Assembly (NCBI RefSeq): GCF_029852145.1
Contig: NC_079976.1
Coordinates: 15,175,104-15,239,103 of the forward strand
Direction: 5' to 3'
DNA length: 64,000 bases
Source of the DNA: Microplitis mediator
Lineage: Eukaryota > Arthropoda > Insecta > Hymenoptera > Braconidae
In this document: in pieces, positions 1 to 9,448 of the stretch
Layout of the letters: the number at the start of each line of letters is the position of its first letter
Numbering within the stretch: the first letter of the stretch is position 1
Made by a program: the position numbers and the translations under genes
Notes under the pieces: generated by a model
Database searches by the model: none
What the model was told of the DNA's origin: nothing
Seen by the model: only the letters and a program-made list of their open reading frames with translations

Positions 1-179
1 TCTTGGGGTGAGTGCAACTTTTTGGCGCCAAGAAATTCCTTTTTTCTGTGTACTCATATTGATAAGATAACTTAAAATGATAAGCTTTGTTCATTTTAAT
101 AATTTAACAATACACTTTAGAAAAGATAATTATCAAAAGTACTGAGAAAATAAGAAAATATGATTGACAGAGATTTGGA

Positions 180-600
180 AACTATAAGAAAAAAATATAT
201 CAATGGTGAAGACACCATGAAATCATCGTGAAAACAACGAGGAAATACTGAACTACCACAGAGAAAACGCTGAAAAATCCACGCGAAAATACTGTGAGGC
301 CATCGTGGGACCACCGTGAGCTCACCGTGGAAATTACTGCCAACCACTGTGAAACCACTATGAAAACACTGGAAATTCACCGTCAGAACACTGTGAACTC
401 GCTTTCGAAACACCCTTAAACCACCGTAAAAACACAGTGTGGACTCGGTCGGTACATAGTAGCGTGACTGCACAGAAACCACCGTAAATTCACCGTCGAA
501 TCTCCGCCGCTTCACTGTCAAAACACGGAAGACGTGTTTTCACGGTAAAAACACCGTAATTCGACCGTGCTTTCACCGTCGCGGTGAAACCGCTAGGGTG
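180..600. repeat. Degenerate palindromic-word array (CACCGTGAAAAC type)
   Basis: About 420 bases are made of loosely repeated words such as CACCGTGAAA, CACTGTGAAA and their complements, on both strands. Open frames here come from the repetition and do not resemble a protein. The same style of array, with different words, forms the arms of the element at 23637-25543, so this may be one arm of a similar element that continues beyond the window start. Confidence 0.6.
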
Positions 601-1196
601 TTTATAAAAAGGGCTGCAAGAAGCAACAAATTTATAGATTAATTATTTACACTTTCAAACCGCCTGTTATGACAACACAAACCCGTAAAAAAAATGTTAA
701 TTTACAATTGAACAACTTTTTGAAAAATAGTAATACAACTTTTATTACCGCGGAATCATATTCTTTGCAGTGTCTAGATGACACCAGAATTTTATACAAT
801 TTTTAAAGACTTTACAGTGAAATTTTATAGAATTTCATCTAATTTTATAAAATTATAGAAAACTTCATAAATTTTTATAACACTTTATAAAATTTTACCA
901 GGCCATTTTCAGTATAAAATTTTATAAAAACATTTTTCCCGAGTGATAAAATATGAGAATAATAGTTATTTTTTTTCAATGGCTTTTTCGAAAATTGGTT
1001 GAAAATTTTATTTTAAATATAATATTTATATATATAATTTAATTGTTTAGTCAAAATATTTTTAACTATGCCTTTGATAGAAACAATTAAAATAGTAATA
1101 AAATAATTTTTTTTGCCATAAAGATTTTCATTTTTTAGCATATTAAATATACTTGCTGTTATGAAATATTTTGGACATTTTAGAAAATAACTATCT
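601..1196. other. AT-rich non-coding stretch
   Basis: No coding frame or RNA gene is visible. Between about 780 and 940 the words TTTTATAAAATT and AATTTTATAG recur loosely. From 950 to 1190 the sequence is simple AT-rich DNA. Confidence 0.6.
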
Positions 1197-1553
1197 CAGG
1201 GTTGTTGATAAGGTAGATTACGCTTAAAAATAATCAGTCGTCCAAGAAAAATTTTGCGCTGAGTGGTGGGAGGAGTTATTTTGATTTGCTCTTCGAGTTC
1301 GCTCCTTTTAGGAGTTTCTCGTTTACGAGTTTTAACACAAATACTCCTTATAGAAAAACTCGTAGTAGGAGTATACTCGTGAGGAGCTATAGTCTCATTG
1401 CTCCTCGTGGGAGTCAGAGCTATGAGGGCTATAAGCATAGAGTATTTAGGCATGTATACTCGTGTGCACGAAACTCTTTCTGAGAGTTTAACTCTTGAGG
1501 AGTAGGGAGTTTTAAAGAATGAGCAGCTATTTAGGAGTTACTCCCTATCCCTG
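1197..1553. mobile_element. Possible small hAT-like MITE full of GGAGT/ACTCC words
   Basis: The segment starts CAGGG and ends CCCTG, the usual form of hAT ends. It is filled with GGAGT, ACTCC, ACTCGT and ACGAGT words in both orientations. I could not find an 8-bp duplication: the left flank is AACTATCT and the right flank is TA repeat. The boundaries are therefore tentative. Both strands have short open frames with no recognisable protein. Confidence 0.35.
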
Positions 1554-1578
1554 ATATATATATATATATATAATATAT
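1554..1578. repeat. (TA)n microsatellite
   Basis: A short TA run directly precedes the solo LTR and supplies its target duplication. Confidence 0.8.
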
Positions 1579-2668
1579 TGTAACGGGTTTTTCACCACTG
1601 GGGATCTACCGGAGTGAAGTCCGAATACACTTACTGTTTTTGGCTACCTTGTTTAAAAATAATTAAGTTGGGCGCCAGGTGATTTTATAATCACCAAATA
1701 AACAATTATCGAAATATCGGCTCAGGGTGGCGGATCGGGGAAAGGTCAGGCACTTAAGATTACGATAAATAATTGATCAGAATTAAACAAAAATAATTAA
1801 TCGTATATTAATTAAACAAAATCATTGATCGGTAACACAAATCAAAAGTAATCGATTACAAACAAAATAATAATTTGCCGTGTTCGGCTTGACTCGATAT
1901 AAACAAATTAAAAAAAAAAATCGTAGTTGATCGAAACCACAAATCAGTTCATTGCTCAGAGAAAACAGTCGGTTCACGAAATTAAAATAAAAATAATTTT
2001 ATTGTCCGGAGACACACATACAGCGGAAGTATTAAAGAAATACTTGACGAGTGACGTCAGAGTATTCTTACACGGCGAGGTGACAAGACTGCTGTTGCGA
2101 ATGAGACACAGATAATCCGTGATTCTCAGAATTGCTCGATTGAAATAAAATAAAATATAAAATAATATTTTATTTCGGTAACGCGTTAACTTGCACCATC
2201 ATATAATTTTTACCCGTAATTAATTATTTAATTAATTATTATTACGTACGCACTGCACTTATTTATTAATTATTGCACTCGTACACTTTGTTCAGATTCG
2301 GGCTGAGCTTCGGCTTGTTCACTTGTTCACGAACTCGGTTATTGTCGGTCGAAATTATGGGTCGCGATTAATTGTCCGTTGATCAAACTCGGATTGATCT
2401 TAAATGTCGCAAATCGAATTGTTCAGTCGTCGGAATCAAAAATTGTTCGTTTGGTCGGGTCGAATTGTTCGAATACCAAAAAAAACGTGGCCGTTCAGTT
2501 CGGCGTCTCTCCCGGATCTCTGGTGACAATCCCAGCGTTGGATCGATTGCTCGGTCGAAGTCGAAATTTTTGATTCTAGATGTCACTAGAATTCGCTCAC
2601 CGGATAATTATTTATTTTATTCAAATAATATTGAACCACGGGTCGAGGTCGAATTTCCTCATGTTACA
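1579..2668 (+). mobile_element. Solo LTR, about 1.09 kb
   Basis: The segment begins TGTAACGGG and ends CATGTTACA, the TG...CA form of a retroviral-type LTR. ATATAT lies on both sides (1573-1578 and 2669-2674), consistent with a 4-6 bp target duplication, although the TA-rich context makes this weak. There is no internal pol and no second LTR nearby, so it is best read as a solo LTR left by recombination. A Ty3/gypsy origin is inferred from the short duplication and the AT target. The strand is arbitrary. Confidence 0.6.
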
Positions 2669-2828
2669 ATATATGTTTCTAGGTATATAGTCGTTTGTCT
2701 CGGTTGCTAGGTAACCATATATTAACAAGACATCTAATATTACACTATCATTTTTTATTATTTGATATCGTTTCAAAATTTTTTAATTAAGTAACGTTTT
2801 TAAATTCAATTTAAATCAACAAAAAAAA
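2669..2828. other. AT-rich flank upstream of exon
   Basis: No gene is visible. A run of A precedes the ATG at 2829. Confidence 0.4.
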
Positions 2829-2897
2829 ATGATGGATGACGAATTAGAGTTGACTTCTACAGAAGAAATCGAAAATATTAAACCGGAGCAAAATATG
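2829..2897 (+). CDS. Possible first exon of the OB-fold gene
   Basis: ATG ATG GAT GAC opens an acidic peptide of about 23 residues that runs into a good donor (GTAAGT at 2898). The next exon with coding character is 3039-3188. Joining at the obvious acceptors around 3025-3075 does not keep that exon's frame. Either this exon belongs to a different transcript form, or a base has been gained or lost, or it is a chance match. The gene assignment rests on proximity only. Confidence 0.35.
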
Positions 2898-3038
2898 TAA
2901 GTAATTTACTCTCTAAAAATTTACATCTAATATTTACATTTAAAAATTAATTTATATTGACATTTATATTTACATATATACATTTAAAAATGTAAATATA
3001 AATTATTAATAAAATTAATTGTAGGGAATTAATTGGCT

Positions 3039-3188
3039 ATGTGTGTTATAGAGGCGGCGTGCACAGTTGGTAAAGCAAATAGTGAACTTTTTAGATTCAC
3101 ATTGAATAATGGTGATGGCATCCGCCTTCAAATTGTCACTTGGAACGAAGAAATTAAAAGGGTGCCAAAAGAAGTAGCTCTCTATAAT
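3039..3188 (+). CDS. OB-fold (RPA-like) gene, exon
   Basis: An open frame of 50 codons ends exactly at a donor (AAT|GTAAGT). It has the pattern SELFRFTLNNGDG-RLQIVTWNEEI, which recalls the first strands of an RPA70-type OB fold binding single-stranded DNA. Its phase (0) matches the exon at 21794-22013. A splice over the 18.6 kb between them would read through in frame. The upstream end is uncertain: an ATG lies at 3039, but an acceptor further left cannot be excluded. A nuclear DNA-binding role is inference from fold resemblance. It could be a host gene or a gene from an older transposon such as a Helitron. Confidence 0.5.
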
Positions 3189-3228
3189 GTAAGTTAATGA
3201 TGATGATGATGATGATAAAAATAATAAT

Positions 3229-4867
3229 GCCCACGGTGCATGTTGTGCGGCCAGCGGGGGTTCTATTAACCCCGTGGCGCATCGCGGGCAAAGTAGGCCG
3301 GCCTTCCATCTGCTGGCCTACAAAGCGCACAACAACCTTTGCATTGGGTTAACTCCCCAATGTGAAGTAAACTGAGTTCAAGATAATCCTGAACACAGAA
3401 GTGCTCCCCACAACCGGCCCTTCTCGGATGAGGGCTACCCACTAGCTGGGCGGAGCACCGAGATTCCGAATGATGACGACCCTGGCGAACAACGGACTGC
3501 ATTTAGGTGGACGGAGGAATTACGAGTCGATTTCCTGATGTGCTATAATAACAGTGAACCGGAGCGGAGAGGTTACATGGCTAGGATGCATGCTCTCTGG
3601 AGCGATATGCACCCTAACCATAGCCATTTTTCACAACAACATCTGCGTGATTATGCCTCTCATCTCCGGCGAACACGAAAATCACTGTTGAATAACAGAC
3701 GGCTATCTCACCGTCTGTCTTTTCCAGCACAGCTACATCAGGAGAGACGCCGTTCTTCCGAAGACGCCGACAATGATTTTGAAAGACGACAAGTATGTGT
3801 CTCTAAAAAGACACACTACCCCAAAGACCAACTTGACACGGAAAACCACGAGCTATCGACTCGGATTCAGGAGGATTCTACTCTACTCACCATCAATCAA
3901 GCTGTCTACGATGCTGCTTCCTCACTCTTACCTCCGGCAAGAAAGAATACTTCTTCTCCTGAGGCTAAGATGAGAGGGCGCATTGGGCAGCTTTCACTGA
4001 AGATTGATGATCTCCGAAAACATGTCTCCCGCATTCAGTGTGTGATTGAGTACGTGAATGCTCGTAAAGCATTTACGCCTAAAGTCCACCGCATTGCGGC
4101 TGGACTACGATATCAACATCACACTGAATAAGGAGAATCTTCTTAACATCAAAGAAGGTTCCCTTAACAGGTTGCGGGCTCTGGTGACTGCTAAAAAGTC
4201 ACTAGAGAAAAAGCTGAAGCGGCTTAACGATAACACTTTGTTTCGGTTGAGTCCTTCACGCTTTCTGACACCCAAGACATCTGTTTCCGGCGATCCCCCA
4301 TCTATCGAGCGAGTAGAAGCTTTCTGGTCCGAGTTGTATGGCGATCAACCAAACGTGAATCGTGACACTCCAGCTCTCAACGACTTCGAGGCATTTTGTC
4401 GCCACCATCGAAACGACAATGCTGGTGAAGAGAGCCCTGAAGTCAGCGTGGAAAAGGTTCGTTTGGCTCTGAATAATGGTAAGAACTGGGCTGCTCCGGG
4501 TCCGGATGGCATTAACTTATTTTGGTGGAAGAAACTTACTTCTACCCATAGCCATCTGGCCCGGATTTTTACAGCGTTTATCAGAGGCAGCGAACCTATT
4601 CCGTGCTGGCTTGTAGAAGGGCGAACCGTGCTCATCCCTAAGAAAGGTGACTTGTCCGACCCAAAGAACTACAGGCCTATCACCTGTTTGAATGCGGTTT
4701 ATAAGATTTTCACAAAAATCTTGAATAATCGCATTCTACAGGAGATAGATCCTGTATGGCAGCAGATATACGAACAACGTGGCAGTAAAAGAGGCCTGTC
4801 AGGTTGCAAAGAGAATCTGTTAGTAGATCGTTGTGTCATTCAAGACGCGATCTACTATCAGCGCAAC
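3229..4867 (+). mobile_element. R4/Dong-type LINE, 5' part
   Basis: Sequence composition changes sharply after a run of ATG/ATAAAA triplets in the intron (about 3197-3228), and a GC-richer LINE 5' region begins (CCCACGGTGC...). R4/Dong elements are known to use TAA-type microsatellites as targets. The element is interrupted at 4868-4875 by a hAT insertion and resumes at 19712. Its 3' end is at about 21745, where ATA/AAT triplets resume. Confidence 0.75.
3375..4867 (+). pseudogene. R4-like LINE polyprotein, N-terminal part (RT start)
   Basis: The frame is open from about 3375. It contains a basic N-terminal region (RWTEELRVDFLM, then YMARMHALW) typical of the R4/Dong group. Near 4090 one base has been gained or lost, and the frame moves to the one open from about 4058 to the insertion. 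That part carries the start of the reverse transcriptase domain: APGPDGINLFWWK, then LIPKKGDLSDPKNYRPITCLN and a GLSGCKENLL segment. The remaining RT motifs lie beyond the hAT insertion. At the break the reading frame runs on exactly when the hAT and one copy of its 8-bp duplication are removed. The frameshift makes this copy inactive. Confidence 0.8.
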
Positions 4868-4875
4868 CTGTCAAT
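4868..4875. other. Left target-site duplication of hAT 1 (CTGTCAAT)
   Basis: The octamer CTGTCAAT is repeated exactly at 19712-19719. It has T at position 2 and A at position 7, the usual hAT target preference. It lies in the RT coding sequence of the LINE. Confidence 0.93.
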
Positions 4876-4884
4876 CAGAGTTGC

Positions 4885-5100
4885 AAATAATGCATTATTT
4901 TTGATAATGCATTAGATTTCCATTACTCATTATTATTGTAATGAGTAATGGATCCATTTTTCATTACTCATTTTTTAGTTTTAATGCGTAATGTATAAGT
5001 TATTATTTTCATTTTTTTTTCAATGAGTAATGAATCCATTTTCCATTGCTCATTTTTTATTTTTAATGAATAATGTAGAAATTACCATTAAAAATTTTTT
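4885..5100. repeat. Left subterminal ATTACTCATT/AATGAGTAAT words
   Basis: The words CATTACTCATT, AATGAGTAATG and TAATGCATTA recur in both orientations next to the left TIR. The matching set lies beside the right TIR. Subterminal repeats of this sort are the known transposase-binding sites of other hAT elements; here that role is inferred. Confidence 0.75.
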
Positions 5101-5106
5101 TTATTG

Positions 5107-5240
5107 AGTATGGCTTGGAAAAAAAGGCTTAGATATGATCCAATATGATCGTATATGAACACTCAGATATGATTGGATTCGGAAAGTAATTCTCTCTGAC
5201 CTCATATGAACTTATATATTAACAGACATGATTATATATT
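5107..5240. repeat. Degenerate ATATGATC/ATATGAAC word array
   Basis: The words GATATGATC, ATATGAAC and their complements recur. They resemble, in weaker form, the TGATCAGG...TGTTCATG arms of the MITE at 8460-9631 and the array at 18540-18670. A possible weak tRNA box A (TAGCTCAGTAGATAAAACG) follows at about 5300, but no box B is convincing. Confidence 0.45.
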
Positions 5241-5835
5241 ATCTTTATTTTCTAAATTTTTTGGTTTAATTTTTCTCGAAAAAAAAAAAAAATACTCATA
5301 GCTCAGTAGATAAAACGATTATAAAAGTTAACCGTACTTAGCGTGCAGTGGACTGTTCAACTTAATGCGAAATTTTTACAGTGAAAAGTATTCATGCCAA
5401 ACGGAATTAAACATTTTCAAAATAAAATAAGCAGGGTTTGGAGTCACGGAATTTCCAAGGGTAAAATGAATCATTTAGAACAGAACGAACTTTGAATATT
5501 GACAACAAAAAATGTATTTTTATCATTATAAAGCTCAATGATAGTAAAGAAATGAGTCATATCGTCCAAATTATTAAGAGAATAAGGAAAATTTTGTTAC
5601 AGCCATATCTACATGATAAATTAGTTAATGTTATTAAATTTAGTGTTGTTGAAAAGGTCTTGACCTGAATTTGTGCCTTTTCATCATTTAAACTCTTTTT
5701 AATTGCCAAGTATCGAGATAAATCAATTTATTTATATCATTCGAATTGCTTTTAAATTACGCGTGAAAAGAAGACGATTGTATTTATTTTCTGTAAATAT
5801 ATTAATATTTTAATTATTCTGTTAATGAATATGAC

Positions 5836-5837
<2 letters not shown>

Positions 5838-5868
<31 letters not shown>
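5838..5868. repeat. (TA)n microsatellite
   Basis: A plain TA run at the left edge of a block of GGTAACG words. Confidence 0.85.
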
Positions 5869-5873
<5 letters not shown>

Positions 5874-6070
5874 TTCAACATTTTGGTAACGCATTTTTTT
5901 TAATAGCTTAAAATGTTTCTGATTGCATGTCCTTTGATGGCTTTTCAGGATTTTTGATGTAACTTCACTGTTATTGATATACATCAAATCTATGATCGTT
6001 TCAACATTTTGGTAACTATATATATACAAATTAACCGAACTATGCATTTTGGTAACGAACGGTATTTCTA
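5869..6070. repeat. CATTTTGGTAACG words, left block
   Basis: Several copies of TTTCAACATTTTGGTAACG, the reverse complement of the motif that punctuates the satellite at 7.96-11.94 kb, occur here in the opposite orientation. The two blocks, each next to a TA run, could be ends of an older inverted-repeat element spanning about 5.84-12.0 kb. Confidence 0.5.
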
Positions 6071-7959
6071 GTCCTTCGGCTGAAGAGGTGAGCCCGTATA
6101 TTTTGTTGATACCGGCTAAATCTGACTGTATCTTACGTATTTTGGGCCAAGGATTACAAAAATCGGCTCCATTTCGTTCAAAAGTGCTGCAAACAATTAT
6201 TAATAACAATTTAATTGTTTAAATCGAAACAACTCTCGAACCACTGGTTTGTTGGGGCAGTTTATTTGAAACAAAATGTTCAAAATGAAAAAATACACAA
6301 ATAAGGTATCATTCGTTTTTTTTGTATCTCAAATATTTCGCGAGATATGATAAAAAATCGAGCCGGCGCTCGAACCTCTCTCTCTCGCACGAGCAGCTGC
6401 CTATGCGCGAGCTCTCTCTCCGCCAAATTGCGTCAGATGTTTGATAGGCCGGAATTTTTCTAAGTTTTTTACATTTAAAAATGAAAGAAAAAAAAAATCG
6501 TTAAAATGTCGATAGTACCAATCGACAGCATTTTTTCTGAAACAGATTTCTATCGTATCGTCCAAAGACTTTTTTTTTTTTGTGAGCTAATGTTATAAAC
6601 AAATGGAATTTTCCGAAGTCCAAATTGGATGGAAAAAATCGAAAAAATGTTGATAGTACCAATCGACGGCATTTTTTTCGAAACGGATTTATATCGTATC
6701 GTTCAGACGTTTTTTTTTTTTTTGTTAATTAAAGTTATAAACAAATGGATTTTTTCAAAGTTCAGATTAGATTGGGAAAAATTCATTTGTTCATAACATT
6801 AATTAACAAACAAAAAATAGCAAATTTTGCAGCCAACTTTTTATCAATTTGCACAGCATATTGCACTCATATTGTAGTCAGTATCTAATAAGTCTGAAGT
6901 TGACCTATATTTGCCGTCAAATTGAAGAAAAATTTTGGAAGCAACTTGAAATTTAACTTACCCGAAATTGGACAGCAAAATAAACCCTAATCGAAAGTTT
7001 CCTTGAATTTTTCGTAAAATTTCCGTCTACTTCAGACTTTTCTGTTTTTTACGACAATTTGTATGCAACTTGCTATTCAATTTGACGTAAATTTACCACC
7101 CGAATTAGAATACAAATTTACTACAGAGGTTGACTAGAAAAAAGTTGTCGTCAATTTTCAGGCCAATTTTGTGTCGATTTATTGTTAATAAAAATTTAGT
7201 GCCTCGTGATTCTACGGGACGATAATAATCTTTGAATAAAGAACAATAAGATTATCAATAGAAATAAGTAAATTAAATAATTTGATGAATAACTATGTTA
7301 TCTATTAGAATTGTTTAAGCTATTTTATGAGAAAGCAGACAATTATTTGATTATTTAAATTTAATTTATCGAAATGTCATCGGCTGTTTAATTTGCATGC
7401 ATTTATGTTGAAACTAAAATTTTTGCTTAGAGAGTCGAAATTTGAATTAATATAACTCTTCCGTTATTCAGCAAATTGAATTATCTACTAGATTTGTTTA
7501 TACTATTATCGAAAGAAGTGTATGATCATATAATTATTTATACGGAGTAATTCACTTCCATTAAAAGTATATATGAATATTGTTACATATTGATAAATAT
7601 AAATAAATGTAAACATAAGGGAGATCCGAGCGAAAGAAATTTATTTGTCTTTATTTATAAGCAATCTTAACAAGCAATAGATTTCGCCTTATTTATAACT
7701 AAAATTTTTATATTCTAAATACATGATCATCTCTTTGATTTGTTTTTCAAAGCGTTTGAGCCCAAGTTTGAATTTGTTCGAACCTTCCATTGTATGAAAA
7801 ATGTTTTGCAAACGATACCGAAATGTTGAATCTAAAAAAATATACCTTTCCGTAATGTGACTGAAATGTTGAATTTAGTAGATTGTATTTCAGTATAATA
7901 TTTTGGAAAATGCATTGGACTATTTTGTCGGCCAAATGAATTATTCAATAGACTTTATT
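6071..7959. other. Non-coding repeat-like DNA with a local duplication
   Basis: No coding frame is credible. Between about 6485 and 6770 a segment of roughly 170 bp occurs twice in tandem (marked by TAGTACCAATCGAC, ATCGTATCGT and TTATAAACAAATGGA). A short CT/GA- and CG-rich patch lies at 6360-6425. From 7250 the sequence grades into diverged copies of the 535-bp repeat. Confidence 0.5.
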
Positions 7960-8831
7960 TAACTTTCTACAAAATAACACAGTTATATTACTAACAAAAT
8001 TCAAATTTTCAGCCTAGCATCAGCTATTCAATTTTCGTGTGATGACGTTCAAACAAAAAATGCGATTTTGAGGATCAGAATTTTTATTATCAATATTCAT
8101 TTATTATTTAAATGAAGTGGATTATTTACAAGCTTTCTTCAAACTATTATCTAAATAAGAGTGACATTACATTCTTATTTTTGACTAAAATTTTGATATT
8201 TAATCCATCGTCAACTCTTTGATTTTTTCGTTAAGGAATTTAAACTCAAATTTGAATTTATTCGATTGTTCGATTGTATCGGAACGATACTCCCAACGAT
8301 ACCGAAATTTTGAATCCGACAAAAAAAGACCTTTTGGTAACGTTACTGAAATGCTGAATTCAGCTGATGACATTTCGGTAACGTTACTGAAATGTTGAAT
8401 TTGCCAGATTGTATTTTGGTGACGTTACTGAAATGTTGAACTCGGTAGATTGTATTTTCCCGGGAAAAAATGATCAGACCTGACCATGCCTGTTTGTGTA
8501 TGATCAGGCCTGAAATTAGACCTGATCATGCCTGTTCATGTATGATCAGGCCTGAAATTAGATATGATCAAACCTGATCATACCCGTTCATGTCAGTTCA
8601 TGTCTGAAGCGTTAAATACACTCAGGCCTGTTCATGACTGTTCATGTCTGTTCATGCCTGTTCATATCTGAAGCGTTAAATACGCTCAGGCCTGATCATA
8701 GCTGTCCATGCCTGGTCATGTCTGTTCATGTCTGTTCATAGATATAAAATTTTGTTGACCAAGAATCTATCACGTATAAGATTTTTATTACTTAAAGTTC
8801 ATACGAAACTTACCTTTCAACTAAATCTCTT

Positions 8832-8900
8832 AGGTCAGTGGGTAACGAGTTAAACTTTCAAGTGCAAGGTCTATGGTTTAAACCCTGCACACGCTCGATT
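8832..8900 (+). ncRNA. tRNA-like sequence (pol III A and B boxes)
   Basis: CTTAGGTCAGTGGGTAACGAG resembles a tRNA D-arm/box A. About 35 bases later TATGGTTTAAACCCTGC resembles box B with a five-pair T stem. The acceptor stem is not clean, so this is a degenerate tRNA-derived core and probably not a working tRNA gene. Confidence 0.4.
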
Positions 8901-8950
8901 TTTTTTTATTATTTATAAAAATAATTATATATAATTGTATATAGTTATTA

Positions 8951-9448
8951 GGGTGTTTCATATTTAGGCGATATTTTTTTTCTGTCCTACCTGAAAAACT
9001 AACAATTAATAGAGCAAAATGAATATTCCTGCTTGAAAAAAAAGTCTATTAGGGGCTTAACGCATCGGAAAATTCGATTTCTCATTTAAATAACATGGGA
9101 AAAAAAATTTTTTTTGGTTTGGAATTTTATACCTCGGCAATGGCTCATTGTACGATTAAGCCCAGCATACATTTTTGTAGGAAATCAAACGCTCTACAAA
9201 AAAAGTCTCTTATCATTTTTTGATAAATCCTTTTGTTTAAAAGTTATTGGAGCTCGAAGTCAAAATAGAGTAAATTTGGAGATCTTTTTACTTTTCCGTC
9301 GAAACTATCGAACTTATCGTAAAACGTCATAAGACCTTTTTTGTAGACAATTTTATTTTTTTTCAATCAGGAATATTCATTTTGCTCTATAAATTGTTAT
9401 TTTTTCAGGTAGGACAGAAAAAAAATATCGTCTAAATATGAAACACCC
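8951..9448. mobile_element. TA-targeting palindromic MITE (GGGTGTTTCAT ends)
   Basis: The ends are inverted copies of GGGTGTTTCATATTTAG, extending with few mismatches for over 100 bases into both arms (GTCCTACCTGAAAAA, GAATATTC). TA lies on both sides, the mariner/Tc1-type duplication. The centre shares a module with the element at 33753-35821 (GTAGGAAAT..GCTCTACAAAAAAAGTC and following). The open frame at 9114-9332 is a by-product. Confidence 0.8.

Noticed and set aside
117..521. 134-codon minus-strand frame at the window start
   Set aside because: It coincides with the degenerate CACCGTG word array and has no protein character.
9114..9332. Small basic protein of 72 codons
   Set aside because: It lies in the arm of a palindromic MITE, and similar sequence at 34.9-35.4 kb is not open.
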